64,000 nt of DNA from Pseudoalteromonas phenolica (GTDB lineage: Bacteria > Pseudomonadota > Gammaproteobacteria > Enterobacterales > Alteromonadaceae): assembly GCF_005886345.1 (NCBI RefSeq), contig NZ_PNEC01000002.1:38155-102154 (forward strand), given 5' to 3'. The notes beneath the pieces were generated by a model. The model did no database searches, was not told the DNA's origin, and worked only from the letters and a program-made list of their open reading frames with translations. The stretch's first letter is position 1. Each line of letters opens with the position of its first letter. The position numbers and the translations under genes are program-made. Below, piece after piece: positions 24,970 through 32,533 of this stretch.

Positions 24970-27078
24970 TTATCTGTCTTCGTTACGGTACTTAGGCAAG
25001 GTGAAATCACACTTGGTATGCCAGTTCAGGGCAAAATCCTCTCTGATTTCTTTGAGGAACTCTAACCAGATTGCAAAGCCGCGTTTAAAGTGCACCATGG
25101 TTTCTTTTTCGTTTTCAAAAAAGTACATCATAGTCATCAACGGACAGTGGAAATACAGCAAGGTGCCTTTTATCAAGTGAAAGAAGTGAGGGTGTACAGA
25201 TTTGCGATAAGCATACACCACTCTTTGTTGTGCTTTAAGCAGCTCATTGGCTTCTTCTCTTGTTGCGAACGGACGCTCACCTATTTCAATGAGGTAATCA
25301 CACAGCTGTTGATACTCTTCAATTGCCATGCTTTTCTCTGCATCCTGCAAGTCGATTGGCTGAAAGTGTGCTTGCTTAAGTGCTTCAACAGTCTGATGTT
25401 TATCCAAAGAAGACTTAGCGATTAAAACTTGCTCTTCACGCAGTGGAATAGCATCACGGATCTTGGCACCTTCTCCAACATTATAAATACGACTACCGGG
25501 CGCGCTGTGGGCCAGTCTGTCTAACATTGCTTTGGATAGCGCCAATAAGGGTGTTGCCAGCACATCATCACCAAAGTTACCCTCCAGTTTAATGGTTGCA
25601 CCAGCCATTGGTTTAAAACTGGATTTCAGCTGTTCATCATTGTAGATACTGAGTTTAGAGTGCGTGCTGCCTTTTTGCGTATAGCCATTGTCAACACCAA
25701 TCAAATAGATATCTTCAAAACCCATGGATACGGCATAGGCCGCTGCTGTGTTTGAAACCAGAGGACCACATGCAGGCAACGAGGTCACGCTTAGTCCATA
25801 GCGTTTAAGCGTTTCCATAGTTAAAAATGCCGAAGCCGCTTCGGGCCCTTTAAGGCCGATCCCAGTCCATTTATAAAGCTTAGGAACATCGGGATGCATG
25901 ACATCGACAGCCAATAAATTGGTGTCTCCATACCCCTCTTCAGGCTCAATATGCAGTAAGACATCGTAGGTTGCCTGGGTACGTTCTACCAGTACATGAA
26001 AATCGGGTTTAATGCCCGCTTTCATCAGACTTTGAAACGCGGTGCCACCCGCAATGATAATCGCATCATCCTGGTGTGCCCTGAGAAGTTCAATGGATTC
26101 ATCTAGTGACGGACCATTGCCGACGACAAATACCGGAATTTGCTGAGCCAGCTTCTTTCCTTTAAAACGTGGAAATAAGAAGCTCGCGCCCTGCTCCGCA
26201 TTGAGCACAGCGTGTGCAAGACCGGTGATTGCATCATTATAGAACCCAAAACCTTGATGAAGCTGATAATAATTATCGAAAAAGGCTTTAATCAGGTTGG
26301 TGATTTCATCAGACGGATAATGCTGATAACAAAAGCTGTTAATGATAGAGAAAATACCAATATCTTCAGCGACTTTAAAAATTTCGTTGAAAAAATCCTG
26401 ATAATCTATACCCAGATGCAAAAATAAACACCCACCTTGCTCATCAATGGTGGTAATGATTTCATCCCAGTCAATGCAAAATAGACTGGCAAAAAAGAGT
26501 TCAAGGTCTGGCTCACAAATAAAAAGATAGTCAAATTTATGACGCTGCAACAGCTCAGTAATGTGATACCCTAGCCCTATGCCAAACACTATGGCGCTGG
26601 GAAATACCTCGGGTAATGAATCTAGCCGCTTGCCACCGGTGCGCTTGATACTGGAGAGTATTTCAACCAGTTTGACCATATAACGTACATGAACACGTTT
26701 GTCTGTGCTTTGCCAGGGCGTTGCCTCAAAGTAATCTGTCCTGCCAAAGTTAGCATGCTCAGTATAATGTGCGACTTGCTCTTTTGCCTGAGCAACGGGA
26801 TCGTCACCATACAAGGGCACATCTTTGCCATTTGGCAAGAAGTTACCGTGACCGGACTGCGTGACATGGATACAAAAATCTTCGCGGGTCTGAAAGCGCT
26901 CTATACTGTTGGCAATTTCTGGGTAATATTTACGAAATGCAGCGAGATTGCGTTCGAAACGGGGATTAGCTTGTTCGGCAAAGATTTGCTCACGCTCTTT
27001 TTGCTGTTGTGTCGCGAGCAACTTCTCTTCTGCAGCCTCCAACATTTGTTGAAGATCGAGGTTAACGTCTGAGGTCAT
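24970..27078 (-). CDS. maf: Motility accessory factor Maf, flagellin glycosyltransferase
   Basis: The 702-residue protein has the Maf layout: an N-terminal domain of about 300 residues with an ALFFASLFCIDW-type region (here DLELFFASLFCIDWDEI), then a central DUF115/MAF_flag10 domain from about residue 315 (VFVVGNGPSLDESIELL, IIAGGTAFQSLMKAGIKPDFHVLVERTQ, YLIGVDNGY) and a helical C-terminal part. Maf proteins transfer CMP-pseudaminic or CMP-legionaminic acid to Ser/Thr of flagellin in the cytoplasm. It heads the minus-strand operon maf-legB-legC and has its own sigma-54 site. Confidence 0.92.
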   Translation of the reverse strand: MTSDVNLDLQQMLEAAEEKLLATQQQKEREQIFAEQANPRFERNLAAFRKYYPEIANSIERFQTREDFCIHVTQSGHGNFLPNGKDVPLYGDDPVAQAKEQVAHYTEHANFGRTDYFEATPWQSTDKRVHVRYMVKLVEILSSIKRTGGKRLDSLPEVFPSAIVFGIGLGYHITELLQRHKFDYLFICEPDLELFFASLFCIDWDEIITTIDEQGGCLFLHLGIDYQDFFNEIFKVAEDIGIFSIINSFCYQHYPSDEITNLIKAFFDNYYQLHQGFGFYNDAITGLAHAVLNAEQGASFLFPRFKGKKLAQQIPVFVVGNGPSLDESIELLRAHQDDAIIIAGGTAFQSLMKAGIKPDFHVLVERTQATYDVLLHIEPEEGYGDTNLLAVDVMHPDVPKLYKWTGIGLKGPEAASAFLTMETLKRYGLSVTSLPACGPLVSNTAAAYAVSMGFEDIYLIGVDNGYTQKGSTHSKLSIYNDEQLKSSFKPMAGATIKLEGNFGDDVLATPLLALSKAMLDRLAHSAPGSRIYNVGEGAKIRDAIPLREEQVLIAKSSLDKHQTVEALKQAHFQPIDLQDAEKSMAIEEYQQLCDYLIEIGERPFATREEANELLKAQQRVVYAYRKSVHPHFFHLIKGTLLYFHCPLMTMMYFFENEKETMVHFKRGFAIWLEFLKEIREDFALNWHTKCDFTLPKYRNEDR

Positions 27079-27121
27079 GTTATGAGCCTGTCTATTACTT
27101 ACTTAAATTAGCATACATGCC

Positions 27122-27138
27122 AGCAAGTAAAATGCCAA
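27122..27138 (-). promoter_or_regulatory. Sigma-54 promoter of maf-legB-legC
   Basis: Minus strand TTGGCATTTTACTTGCT, GG-N10-GC, matching all fixed consensus positions except two of the -24 flank. The predicted transcription start lies about 33 bases before the maf ATG. It is as good as the sites before flgF and flrB. Confidence 0.8.
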
Positions 27139-27163
27139 CTAAATGATAGAAAACAAATTTTTT

Positions 27164-27448
27164 CTAAAGGTTGGCCCTGTAGGCTTTCAACTTTCCAGTG
27201 TTGCGCCGAAAAGTAACTAACTGATCCTTGATCTGCTCTTTCGCTCTTGCAACTTGAGTCAGCACAGTGCGAAAGGCTTGTTCAAAACGCACCATCTTTT
27301 CCTGGTGCTCAACCCATTGATGCTGCTCAATAGCATGCAAAAGCTCAGAAATTTCCACAACTCCTTCCTGAGCCTTGCCATATTCTTCTTGTTCAATGGC
27401 TTTTGTTGCATCGTCTAGCTTTACAAACAAGCCATCAATATCAACCAT
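27164..27448 (-). CDS. fliT: Flagellar chaperone FliT (FlaI-like)
   Basis: A 94-residue, mostly helical, highly charged protein. It overlaps the end of fliS by 8 bases in the conserved order fliD-fliS-fliT. In Vibrio the corresponding gene is called flaI. FliT binds the C terminus of the cap protein FliD and keeps it export-ready. The sequence has low similarity to enterobacterial FliT, so the call depends on size, helicity and position. Confidence 0.75.
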   Translation of the reverse strand: MVDIDGLFVKLDDATKAIEQEEYGKAQEGVVEISELLHAIEQHQWVEHQEKMVRFEQAFRTVLTQVARAKEQIKDQLVTFRRNTGKLKAYRANL

Positions 27449-27869
27449 AGCTTGACTCGCTGGACTGCTGATTCAGTGTTTCCATGCGGACATCAACGGG
27501 AATGGCATCCCACGCCGATTTAATTTCTTTAAGCAAACCCGACACCTCATCGACAATCGATGCATCGTTTTTCATGGTCGCATCTACCAGGCGATCCAGC
27601 ATGTAGCTATACAGTGCATACAGGTTTTCTGTCACTTCACCACCAACTTCGAAGTCCAAAGACGCTCGTAGGGCCTCGATGATAGCTGACGCTTTCGAGA
27701 TATGTTCAGCTTTTGCTTCAAAATCCATTTTCTCAATCGCAACTTTACCAAGCACCATTTTTTCTAGTGCTCCTGCCATCAGCATTTGAATAATTTCGTA
27801 GCGATCAGCACCTGCTACGCGCGTTTTTAGCGCCTCTTTTTGATAATTTCTTACTTTTGCATTATACAT
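27441..27869 (-). CDS. fliS: Flagellin export chaperone FliS
   Basis: The 142-residue all-helical protein begins MYNAKVRNYQKEALKTRVAGADRYEIIQMLMAGALEKM, close to the FliS family pattern (YQ...V..ASP..LI.MLYDGAI), and includes LYALYSYMLDRLVDATMKND. It binds the flagellin C terminus. It lies 15 bases behind fliD. Confidence 0.93.
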   Translation of the reverse strand: MYNAKVRNYQKEALKTRVAGADRYEIIQMLMAGALEKMVLGKVAIEKMDFEAKAEHISKASAIIEALRASLDFEVGGEVTENLYALYSYMLDRLVDATMKNDASIVDEVSGLLKEIKSAWDAIPVDVRMETLNQQSSESSYG

Positions 27870-27884
27870 GGCAACACTCTCTAT

Positions 27885-29303
27885 TTACGATTTAGAACTG
27901 GTAAAGCCTGGTAGACTGGCCAGCTGAGAACCCAAGTAAGTCTGAGTTTGTTGCATTTGCGCAAGCAACACATCCAACCCAGCGTACTTTTTCCTCAATC
28001 CTGCTTCTAGCTCACCCATTTTTTCATTTAAGTCGATTTTGTCTGCATCAATGTCTTTTATCTGCTCATTAAGGTTGTTTTCTCTTTCTTTCAACAACCC
28101 CTTTGGCTTGACATACTCCTCGAGCAAAGACTCCATCTGCTTTGCGATACCATTATCACCTGCAAAAGCCTTGCCAATATCGTCGAAGTTTTCATCCATA
28201 GCTTCATTAAGGCTCCGCACCAGTGACGATTTTTCCAGATAACCATCTTTCTTTACACCGATCCCCATATCAAATATCGTTTCAAATGGGCCTGCATCAG
28301 TGAGGGTTCCCCCTAATGTATTAATCAGTTGCGCGCTCAATGAGCGCATACTGGCATCACCATTGAGCGGTTTACCTATACGCGTTTGCAAACCAATCTG
28401 GCCGATCAAATTGTTGTAATTAGTGATTAACTCATCCACTAACTTGTTAACACTTTCACGGTCAACATCTACGTTAAGTTTGGCTGTTTCCCCTGCCTCA
28501 CTCTCGCGCACCGCCTTAATCGTCAAATCTTCTACTGCATCTTTGAATGTATTTGAGCTGTTGTTGATTGTAATACCATCTACAACAATAATGGCATCCT
28601 GTGCAGCATCATTAGCCGGGTCGATGGCCATACCACCGCTACCAGCACCACCGCCATTGGCATCGGTAGACACATTATCCAGCTCGGCATTGTCGTTTGT
28701 AACTTTAAGGTCATTACCAGCGCCAGTAATATTCGACGTGAGCACCAACTTACTTCCTACACCAACTATACCAGTATTAACAATATTGGCAGTCACACCA
28801 AAATTTGTATCGGCATCATTGATAGCATCACGCAGCTCAGACAAGGTCATGTCTGCAGTGACATCCAAAGTAAACGACTTATCAGCCCCAGCTTCAAAGG
28901 TCAGTGTGCCACCTGATGCAGAAACAACATCATCAGCAGAAGTAAACAGGCCATCGCCCGATACGGCGCGACTTCCCTGTGCAAGCTGCTGTACCTCTAT
29001 CTTAAATGAACCGGTAGAAGTACTGGATGAAGGTGTTGCTGAAATTAAGTCCCCACCACTAGGTTGAGTAATGTTGGCTGTACGCTTGCCAAAGTTATCC
29101 ATATCAGCCAGCTTTTCGAAAGTATCTTGTAATTTAGATAACGCCGACTTCACTTCACCGATAGACGAAAGTTCGACTTTCAAAGAGTCTTCTTTTTCCA
29201 GCAATCGCTGCAGTTTTGGGTTTCTTTCGGCGCTGACGGTCGCACTAATAATGCTTTCCAGATCAAGGCCTGAACCAATACCTGCTGATGTAATAAGTGG
29301 CAT
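27885..29303 (-). CDS. fliD: Flagellar filament cap protein FliD
   Basis: Cap at the filament tip that promotes flagellin polymerisation. The 472-residue protein starts MPLITSAGIGSGLDLESIISATVSAERNPK, the standard FliD N terminus, has a variable Ser/Ala/Asp-rich centre and a coiled-coil C-terminal FliD_C region (LVDELITNYNNLI, GKPLNGDASMRSLSAQL, MGIGVKKDGYL, QMQQTQTYLGSQLASLPG). It follows flaG by 23 bases. Confidence 0.96.
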   Translation of the reverse strand: MPLITSAGIGSGLDLESIISATVSAERNPKLQRLLEKEDSLKVELSSIGEVKSALSKLQDTFEKLADMDNFGKRTANITQPSGGDLISATPSSSTSTGSFKIEVQQLAQGSRAVSGDGLFTSADDVVSASGGTLTFEAGADKSFTLDVTADMTLSELRDAINDADTNFGVTANIVNTGIVGVGSKLVLTSNITGAGNDLKVTNDNAELDNVSTDANGGGAGSGGMAIDPANDAAQDAIIVVDGITINNSSNTFKDAVEDLTIKAVRESEAGETAKLNVDVDRESVNKLVDELITNYNNLIGQIGLQTRIGKPLNGDASMRSLSAQLINTLGGTLTDAGPFETIFDMGIGVKKDGYLEKSSLVRSLNEAMDENFDDIGKAFAGDNGIAKQMESLLEEYVKPKGLLKERENNLNEQIKDIDADKIDLNEKMGELEAGLRKKYAGLDVLLAQMQQTQTYLGSQLASLPGFTSSKS

Positions 29304-29326
29304 AACTATACTCCAGTTCCTGCTTA

Positions 29327-29758
29327 TTAAGCAGTGTGATCAAAAATCAACCCTTTACCCTTTATGGTATCGGCAAAGTCATCCAGAGCTTTAGCAATTT
29401 CCCTGATATCTTCAGAGGGGATCTCGCGGATCACCTCATCACTGTCTTTGTCAATAACCCGTATAAAAGGAGGGTCTCCCGATTCGTCAAACTCAAATGA
29501 TAAGTTTGTTGAAGTGACAGGAATAATTTCATTTAACTTATCCAAACTGGCTTTAACGTCAACACTTTGTAATTGTTGCGCTTCGGCCAACTGCTGGTTG
29601 ACGCTCGTTTGTTTCTGTTCTTGCGCTTCTATTTTATTTGCGTGTTCGACGGGGCTCGGAGAGTCTTTTAACTGGAGACCTTCCGAGCTATTAATCAGTT
29701 CCTTGCGAGAAGCAGAAGAGAAGTTACCATTTTGCTGTAATAAAGCTAGATCGTTCAT
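29327..29758 (-). CDS. flaG: Flagellar protein FlaG
   Basis: The 143-residue protein has a disordered Gln/Glu-rich N-terminal half and the conserved C-terminal FlaG core: LSFEFDESGDPPFIRVIDKDSDEVIREIPSEDIREIAKALDD, matching the usual F..DE.....V.V.D..T.EVIRQIP pattern. FlaG influences filament length. First gene of flaG-fliD-fliS-fliT; no promoter of sigma-28 or sigma-54 type is obvious in the 77 bases before it. Confidence 0.93.
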   Translation of the reverse strand: MNDLALLQQNGNFSSASRKELINSSEGLQLKDSPSPVEHANKIEAQEQKQTSVNQQLAEAQQLQSVDVKASLDKLNEIIPVTSTNLSFEFDESGDPPFIRVIDKDSDEVIREIPSEDIREIAKALDDFADTIKGKGLIFDHTA

Positions 29759-29797
29759 ACGAAAAACCTCTCTTAAAACCTAACTTACTTAAATATA

Positions 29798-29828
29798 GGC
29801 CAAGTCTGACGAGAGTCTGGACTTGGCC
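29798..29828 (-). terminator. Hairpin between flagellin and flaG
   Basis: GGCCAAGTC and GACTTGGCC pair perfectly around a 13-base loop, 8 bases behind the flagellin stop. The following minus-strand bases are TATATTTAAG, not a T run, so partial read-through into flaG is likely and would explain the lack of a separate flaG promoter. Confidence 0.6.
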
Positions 29829-29835
29829 CATCAGC

Positions 29836-30834
29836 TTATCCCAATAGCGATAAAGCCACCTGAGGACGTTGATTTGCCTGACTCAGAATCGAAGTACTTG
29901 CCTGTTGCAAGATCTGCATTTTAGTTAGGTTAGCAGTTTCTTGTGCAAAGTCAGTATCCTTAATACGCGAACGTGCTGCGCTCAGGTTCTCTGAGATGTT
30001 CGATTGATTTCGGATAGTCGATTGAAAACGATTTTGCACAGCGCCTAATTCGGCACGCTTTTTGTCAACCACAGCAATAAGCGCATCCATCCCTGCCATC
30101 ACAAGCTGTGCACCAACCTGAGTCGATACACTTATTCCTGTTTCAGTAAAGACTGATGCGTATGTATCAGATGCAGTATATGCCGAATCCAACGCTGACA
30201 AAGTAGCTTGTTGCGCAGTGCCAATAACCCCCACAGATGGCGCACCATGCAACGCTTTACCTGTGACTGTAGAGGCTGCACCGGCAATTCCTGACAGTGT
30301 AAAGCCACCGTTTGCAGTCAATGAATTTCCCGCCGCCGTTCCGCCTACCTCTTCCATACTAAACGCAATCGTTTGAGCTGCATCAGCACCAACCTGGAAG
30401 CTTGCCTGATAGGTGCCATCCAGCAAGTTTTGACCACCAAAAGTAGTGTCTGTCGCCACTCGGTTAACTTCGCCTACTAGAGAACGAATTTCTTCTTGCA
30501 GTGCCAGACGGTCTTCATCTGTGTTGGAACCATTAGCTGCTTGTTGCGACAAAGTTCTGACACGCTGGAACATCGAAGTCATTTCATCCAGCGCCCCCTC
30601 TGCAGTTTGCGCCAGTGAAATGCCGTCATTGGCATTTCGAATGCCTTGGTCCAGACCATTTACCTGGCTTGTCAAACGGTTTGATATCTGCATACCAGCC
30701 GCATCATCAGATGCGCTGTTAATTCTGAAACCCGAGGATAACCTTTTGAAAGATGTATCCAGAGAGTTCCCTGAATTCATCAGCTGACGCTGAGCATTCA
30801 GGGACATTACGTTGGTATTAACGTATAAAGCCAT
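29836..30834 (-). CDS. Flagellin (sigma-28 class, distal copy)
   Basis: The start MALYVNTNVMSLNAQRQLMNSG at 30834 has GGAGG in front; the frame is open 22 codons further but that is the leader. At 332 residues it has the standard D0/D1 N-terminal helices, LTSQVNGLDQGIRNANDGISLAQTAEGAL, the TFGGQNLLDGTYQASFQVGADA motif, a short Gly/Ala-rich centre and the C-terminal helix ending NQRPQVALSLLG. It differs from the next two copies in a handful of residues (VMSLNAQ, GMQISNRL). A sigma-28 promoter lies at 30933-30959. Confidence 0.95.
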   Translation of the reverse strand: MALYVNTNVMSLNAQRQLMNSGNSLDTSFKRLSSGFRINSASDDAAGMQISNRLTSQVNGLDQGIRNANDGISLAQTAEGALDEMTSMFQRVRTLSQQAANGSNTDEDRLALQEEIRSLVGEVNRVATDTTFGGQNLLDGTYQASFQVGADAAQTIAFSMEEVGGTAAGNSLTANGGFTLSGIAGAASTVTGKALHGAPSVGVIGTAQQATLSALDSAYTASDTYASVFTETGISVSTQVGAQLVMAGMDALIAVVDKKRAELGAVQNRFQSTIRNQSNISENLSAARSRIKDTDFAQETANLTKMQILQQASTSILSQANQRPQVALSLLG

Positions 30835-30932
30835 AATAGCCTCCGCTTTATCTATGTGATAGCACGAGAGCGGGATACCCCTACCCTGCCCAAGTACCAA
30901 TTTAGAGCTCTAAACTTAGTTCTCTAATTCGG

Positions 30933-30959
30933 CTATCGACCTGACAAGCAGAAACTTTA
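30933..30959 (-). promoter_or_regulatory. Sigma-28 (FliA) promoter of the distal flagellin
   Basis: Minus strand TAAA, 15-base spacer, GTCGATAG. The -35 and spacing are exact and six of eight -10 bases match GCCGATAA. Start codon 30834 is about 90 bases downstream of the predicted transcription start. Confidence 0.75.
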
Positions 30960-30992
30960 GCTTTTTTCTAAAAAATTTTAATAAAGTCGAAA

Positions 30993-31994
30993 TTATCCTT
31001 GCAGCAAGCTCAATGCAGCCTGCGGCCGCTGATTTGCCTGGCCAAGAATTGTCTGACTTGCCTGTTGCAAGATCTGATTTTTTGTCAGTTTTGCGGTTTC
31101 TAGAGCAAAGTCAGCATCTTTAATTCGAGATTTCGCAGCATTCAGGTTTTCTGAGATGTTAGCCTGGTTTCGAATGGTCGACTGGAAACGGTTCTGTACC
31201 GCACCCAACTCGGCACGTTTTTTATCTACCACGGCTATCATTGCATCTATTCCCGCCAGTACCAGCTGCGCGCCAACCTGACTGGATACACTGATCCCGG
31301 TCTCGGTAAATACACTAGCAAAGGTATCTGATGCGGTATAGGCTGAGTTTAGTGTTGACAACGTGGCCTGCTGAGCAGTCCCGATGATACCAACTGAGGG
31401 CGCGCCATGCAGCGCTTTGCCGCCAACCGTAGATGCCGCACCGGCAATCCCTGACAGCGTAAAGCCACCGTTTGCACTAATAGAATTGCCAGCTGCCGTT
31501 CCACCCACCTCTTTCATCGTGAAGCCAATGGTTTGAACTGCGTCAGCCCCAACCTGGAAGCTAGCTTCATAGGTACCATCTAACAGGTTCTGACCACCAA
31601 AAGTGGTATCGCTGGCTATACGGTTTACTTCAGAGGAAAGCTGACGGATCTCTTCTTGAATAGCAAGGCGGTCTTCATCTGTATTCGAACCATTTGCCGC
31701 CTGTTGTGCCAAAGTTCTGACTCGCTGGAACATAGAGGTAATTTCTTCCATAGCACCTTCTGCGGTTTGCGCCAGTGAAATACCATCATTGGCATTTCGA
31801 TTGCCTTGATTCAGACCCAGGATCTGCGACTGTAATCGATCAGAGATCTGTAACCCTGCCGCATCATCAGCCGCACTGTTGATCCTTAAACCAGAGGACA
31901 AACGTTTGAAAGACGTATCCAAATCATTACCAGAATTCATCAGCTGTCGTTGCGCATTTAATGAACTCACATTAGTATTTACAAATAAAGCCAT
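30993..31994 (-). CDS. Flagellin (sigma-54 class, middle copy)
   Basis: The 333-residue protein runs from MALFVNTNVSSLNAQRQLMNSG to NQRPQAALSLLQG, with the usual flagellin_N and flagellin_C domains and a short, Gly/Ala-rich centre. It is very like its two neighbours in protein sequence. Unlike them it is preceded by a sigma-54 site (32131-32147) and has no recognisable sigma-28 site, the pattern of the essential FlaA flagellin of Vibrio cholerae. By that analogy it could be the core, FlrC-dependent flagellin. Ser and Thr residues in the centre are potential glycosylation sites for Maf. Confidence 0.95.
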   Translation of the reverse strand: MALFVNTNVSSLNAQRQLMNSGNDLDTSFKRLSSGLRINSAADDAAGLQISDRLQSQILGLNQGNRNANDGISLAQTAEGAMEEITSMFQRVRTLAQQAANGSNTDEDRLAIQEEIRQLSSEVNRIASDTTFGGQNLLDGTYEASFQVGADAVQTIGFTMKEVGGTAAGNSISANGGFTLSGIAGAASTVGGKALHGAPSVGIIGTAQQATLSTLNSAYTASDTFASVFTETGISVSSQVGAQLVLAGIDAMIAVVDKKRAELGAVQNRFQSTIRNQANISENLNAAKSRIKDADFALETAKLTKNQILQQASQTILGQANQRPQAALSLLQG

Positions 31995-32021
31995 AATTCA
32001 CTCTCTTAACTTGTCAAATTG

Positions 32022-32038
32022 GTCTAAGTGACTTAGAC
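32022..32038. promoter_or_regulatory. Palindrome in the leader of the sigma-54 flagellin
   Basis: GTCTAAGT-G-ACTTAGAC, perfect 8-bp arms with a single central base, 28 bases before the flagellin ATG and about 85 bases downstream of the predicted transcription start. It could fold in the mRNA only with a minimal loop, so a protein-binding operator is as likely. Function unknown. Confidence 0.45.
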
Positions 32039-32130
32039 ACTACAATGACAAAGCGGCATATCAGCATTAGACTACCTTTACGGGGCAATCAGTTGCCACT
32101 TTGACGCAAAATTGTATATGTCGATAAATA

Positions 32131-32147
32131 AGCAGGTAGCGTGCCAA
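32131..32147 (-). promoter_or_regulatory. Sigma-54 promoter of the middle flagellin
   Basis: Minus strand TTGGCACGCTACCTGCT, a complete match to TTGGCACG at -24 with GG-N10-GC spacing and CTGC at -12. The predicted 5' leader is about 125 bases. Confidence 0.88.
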
Positions 32148-32331
32148 TATGTCATACCTATCATTTTATGGCCCTGAGTTACCAAGTTGTCCGAGTCAAC
32201 CGCTAACCTAAATGTAGACCTGAGAAAACGCAGTGGCGCCTGCGGATAGTTAGTCGACATTAATACATGCAGACTAAGCGTCAGTTTTGTGCTAACAACA
32301 TCCGTAGAATTTATTGCATCGGTGTAAAAGG

Positions 32332-32360
32332 AAAAAAGCCACCGCAATGCGGTGGCTTAT
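32332..32360 (-). terminator. Rho-independent terminator of the proximal flagellin
   Basis: AGCCACCGC, loop AAT/ATT, GCGGTGGCT, followed by six T on the minus strand. It insulates the sigma-28 flagellin at 32534 from the sigma-54 promoter of the middle flagellin. Confidence 0.88.
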
Positions 32361-32533
32361 TAAGATTGAGAGTGAGTCAATTTTTTGTACATAGACTTGG
32401 CATGAACTATGCATTTATAAAACGAGTTCATATTCATATGAACGCTATTGGATTTAAGCTCCTCCGCTTTATCGTCCAATACGGTGTCTGAGTCAATTAC
32501 CCCTTCGGGCTCAGACGCCATTTTCCTTACCTA

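Larger units (their letters stand above)
31995..32533. other. Long intergenic region between flagellin genes
   Basis: 539 bases without a credible gene. It contains, from left to right: a 17-base palindrome (32022-32038), a sigma-54 promoter (32131-32147), a terminator (32332-32360), a palindrome GTTCATAT-TC-ATATGAAC (32426-32443) and a 7-bp stem, GTCTGAG with CTCAGAC, enclosing CCCTTCGGG (32486-32516) just behind the next flagellin stop. Short open frames here have no family features. Confidence 0.6.

Noticed and set aside
28423..29067. 214-codon open frame on the plus strand inside fliD
   Set aside because: Antisense shadow of fliD. Its Ser/Ala-rich composition is the complement of the fliD reading frame, and it has no ribosome site.
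32072..32110. Alternative sigma-28 site for the middle flagellin (TAAA with GCTGATAT or GCCGCTTT)
   Set aside because: Spacings are 11 and 19 instead of 15. A GG-N9-GC near-site there also has wrong sigma-54 spacing.
32078..32347. 89-codon open frame between flagellins
   Set aside because: It overlaps a terminator and a perfect sigma-54 site and has no Shine-Dalgarno or family feature.
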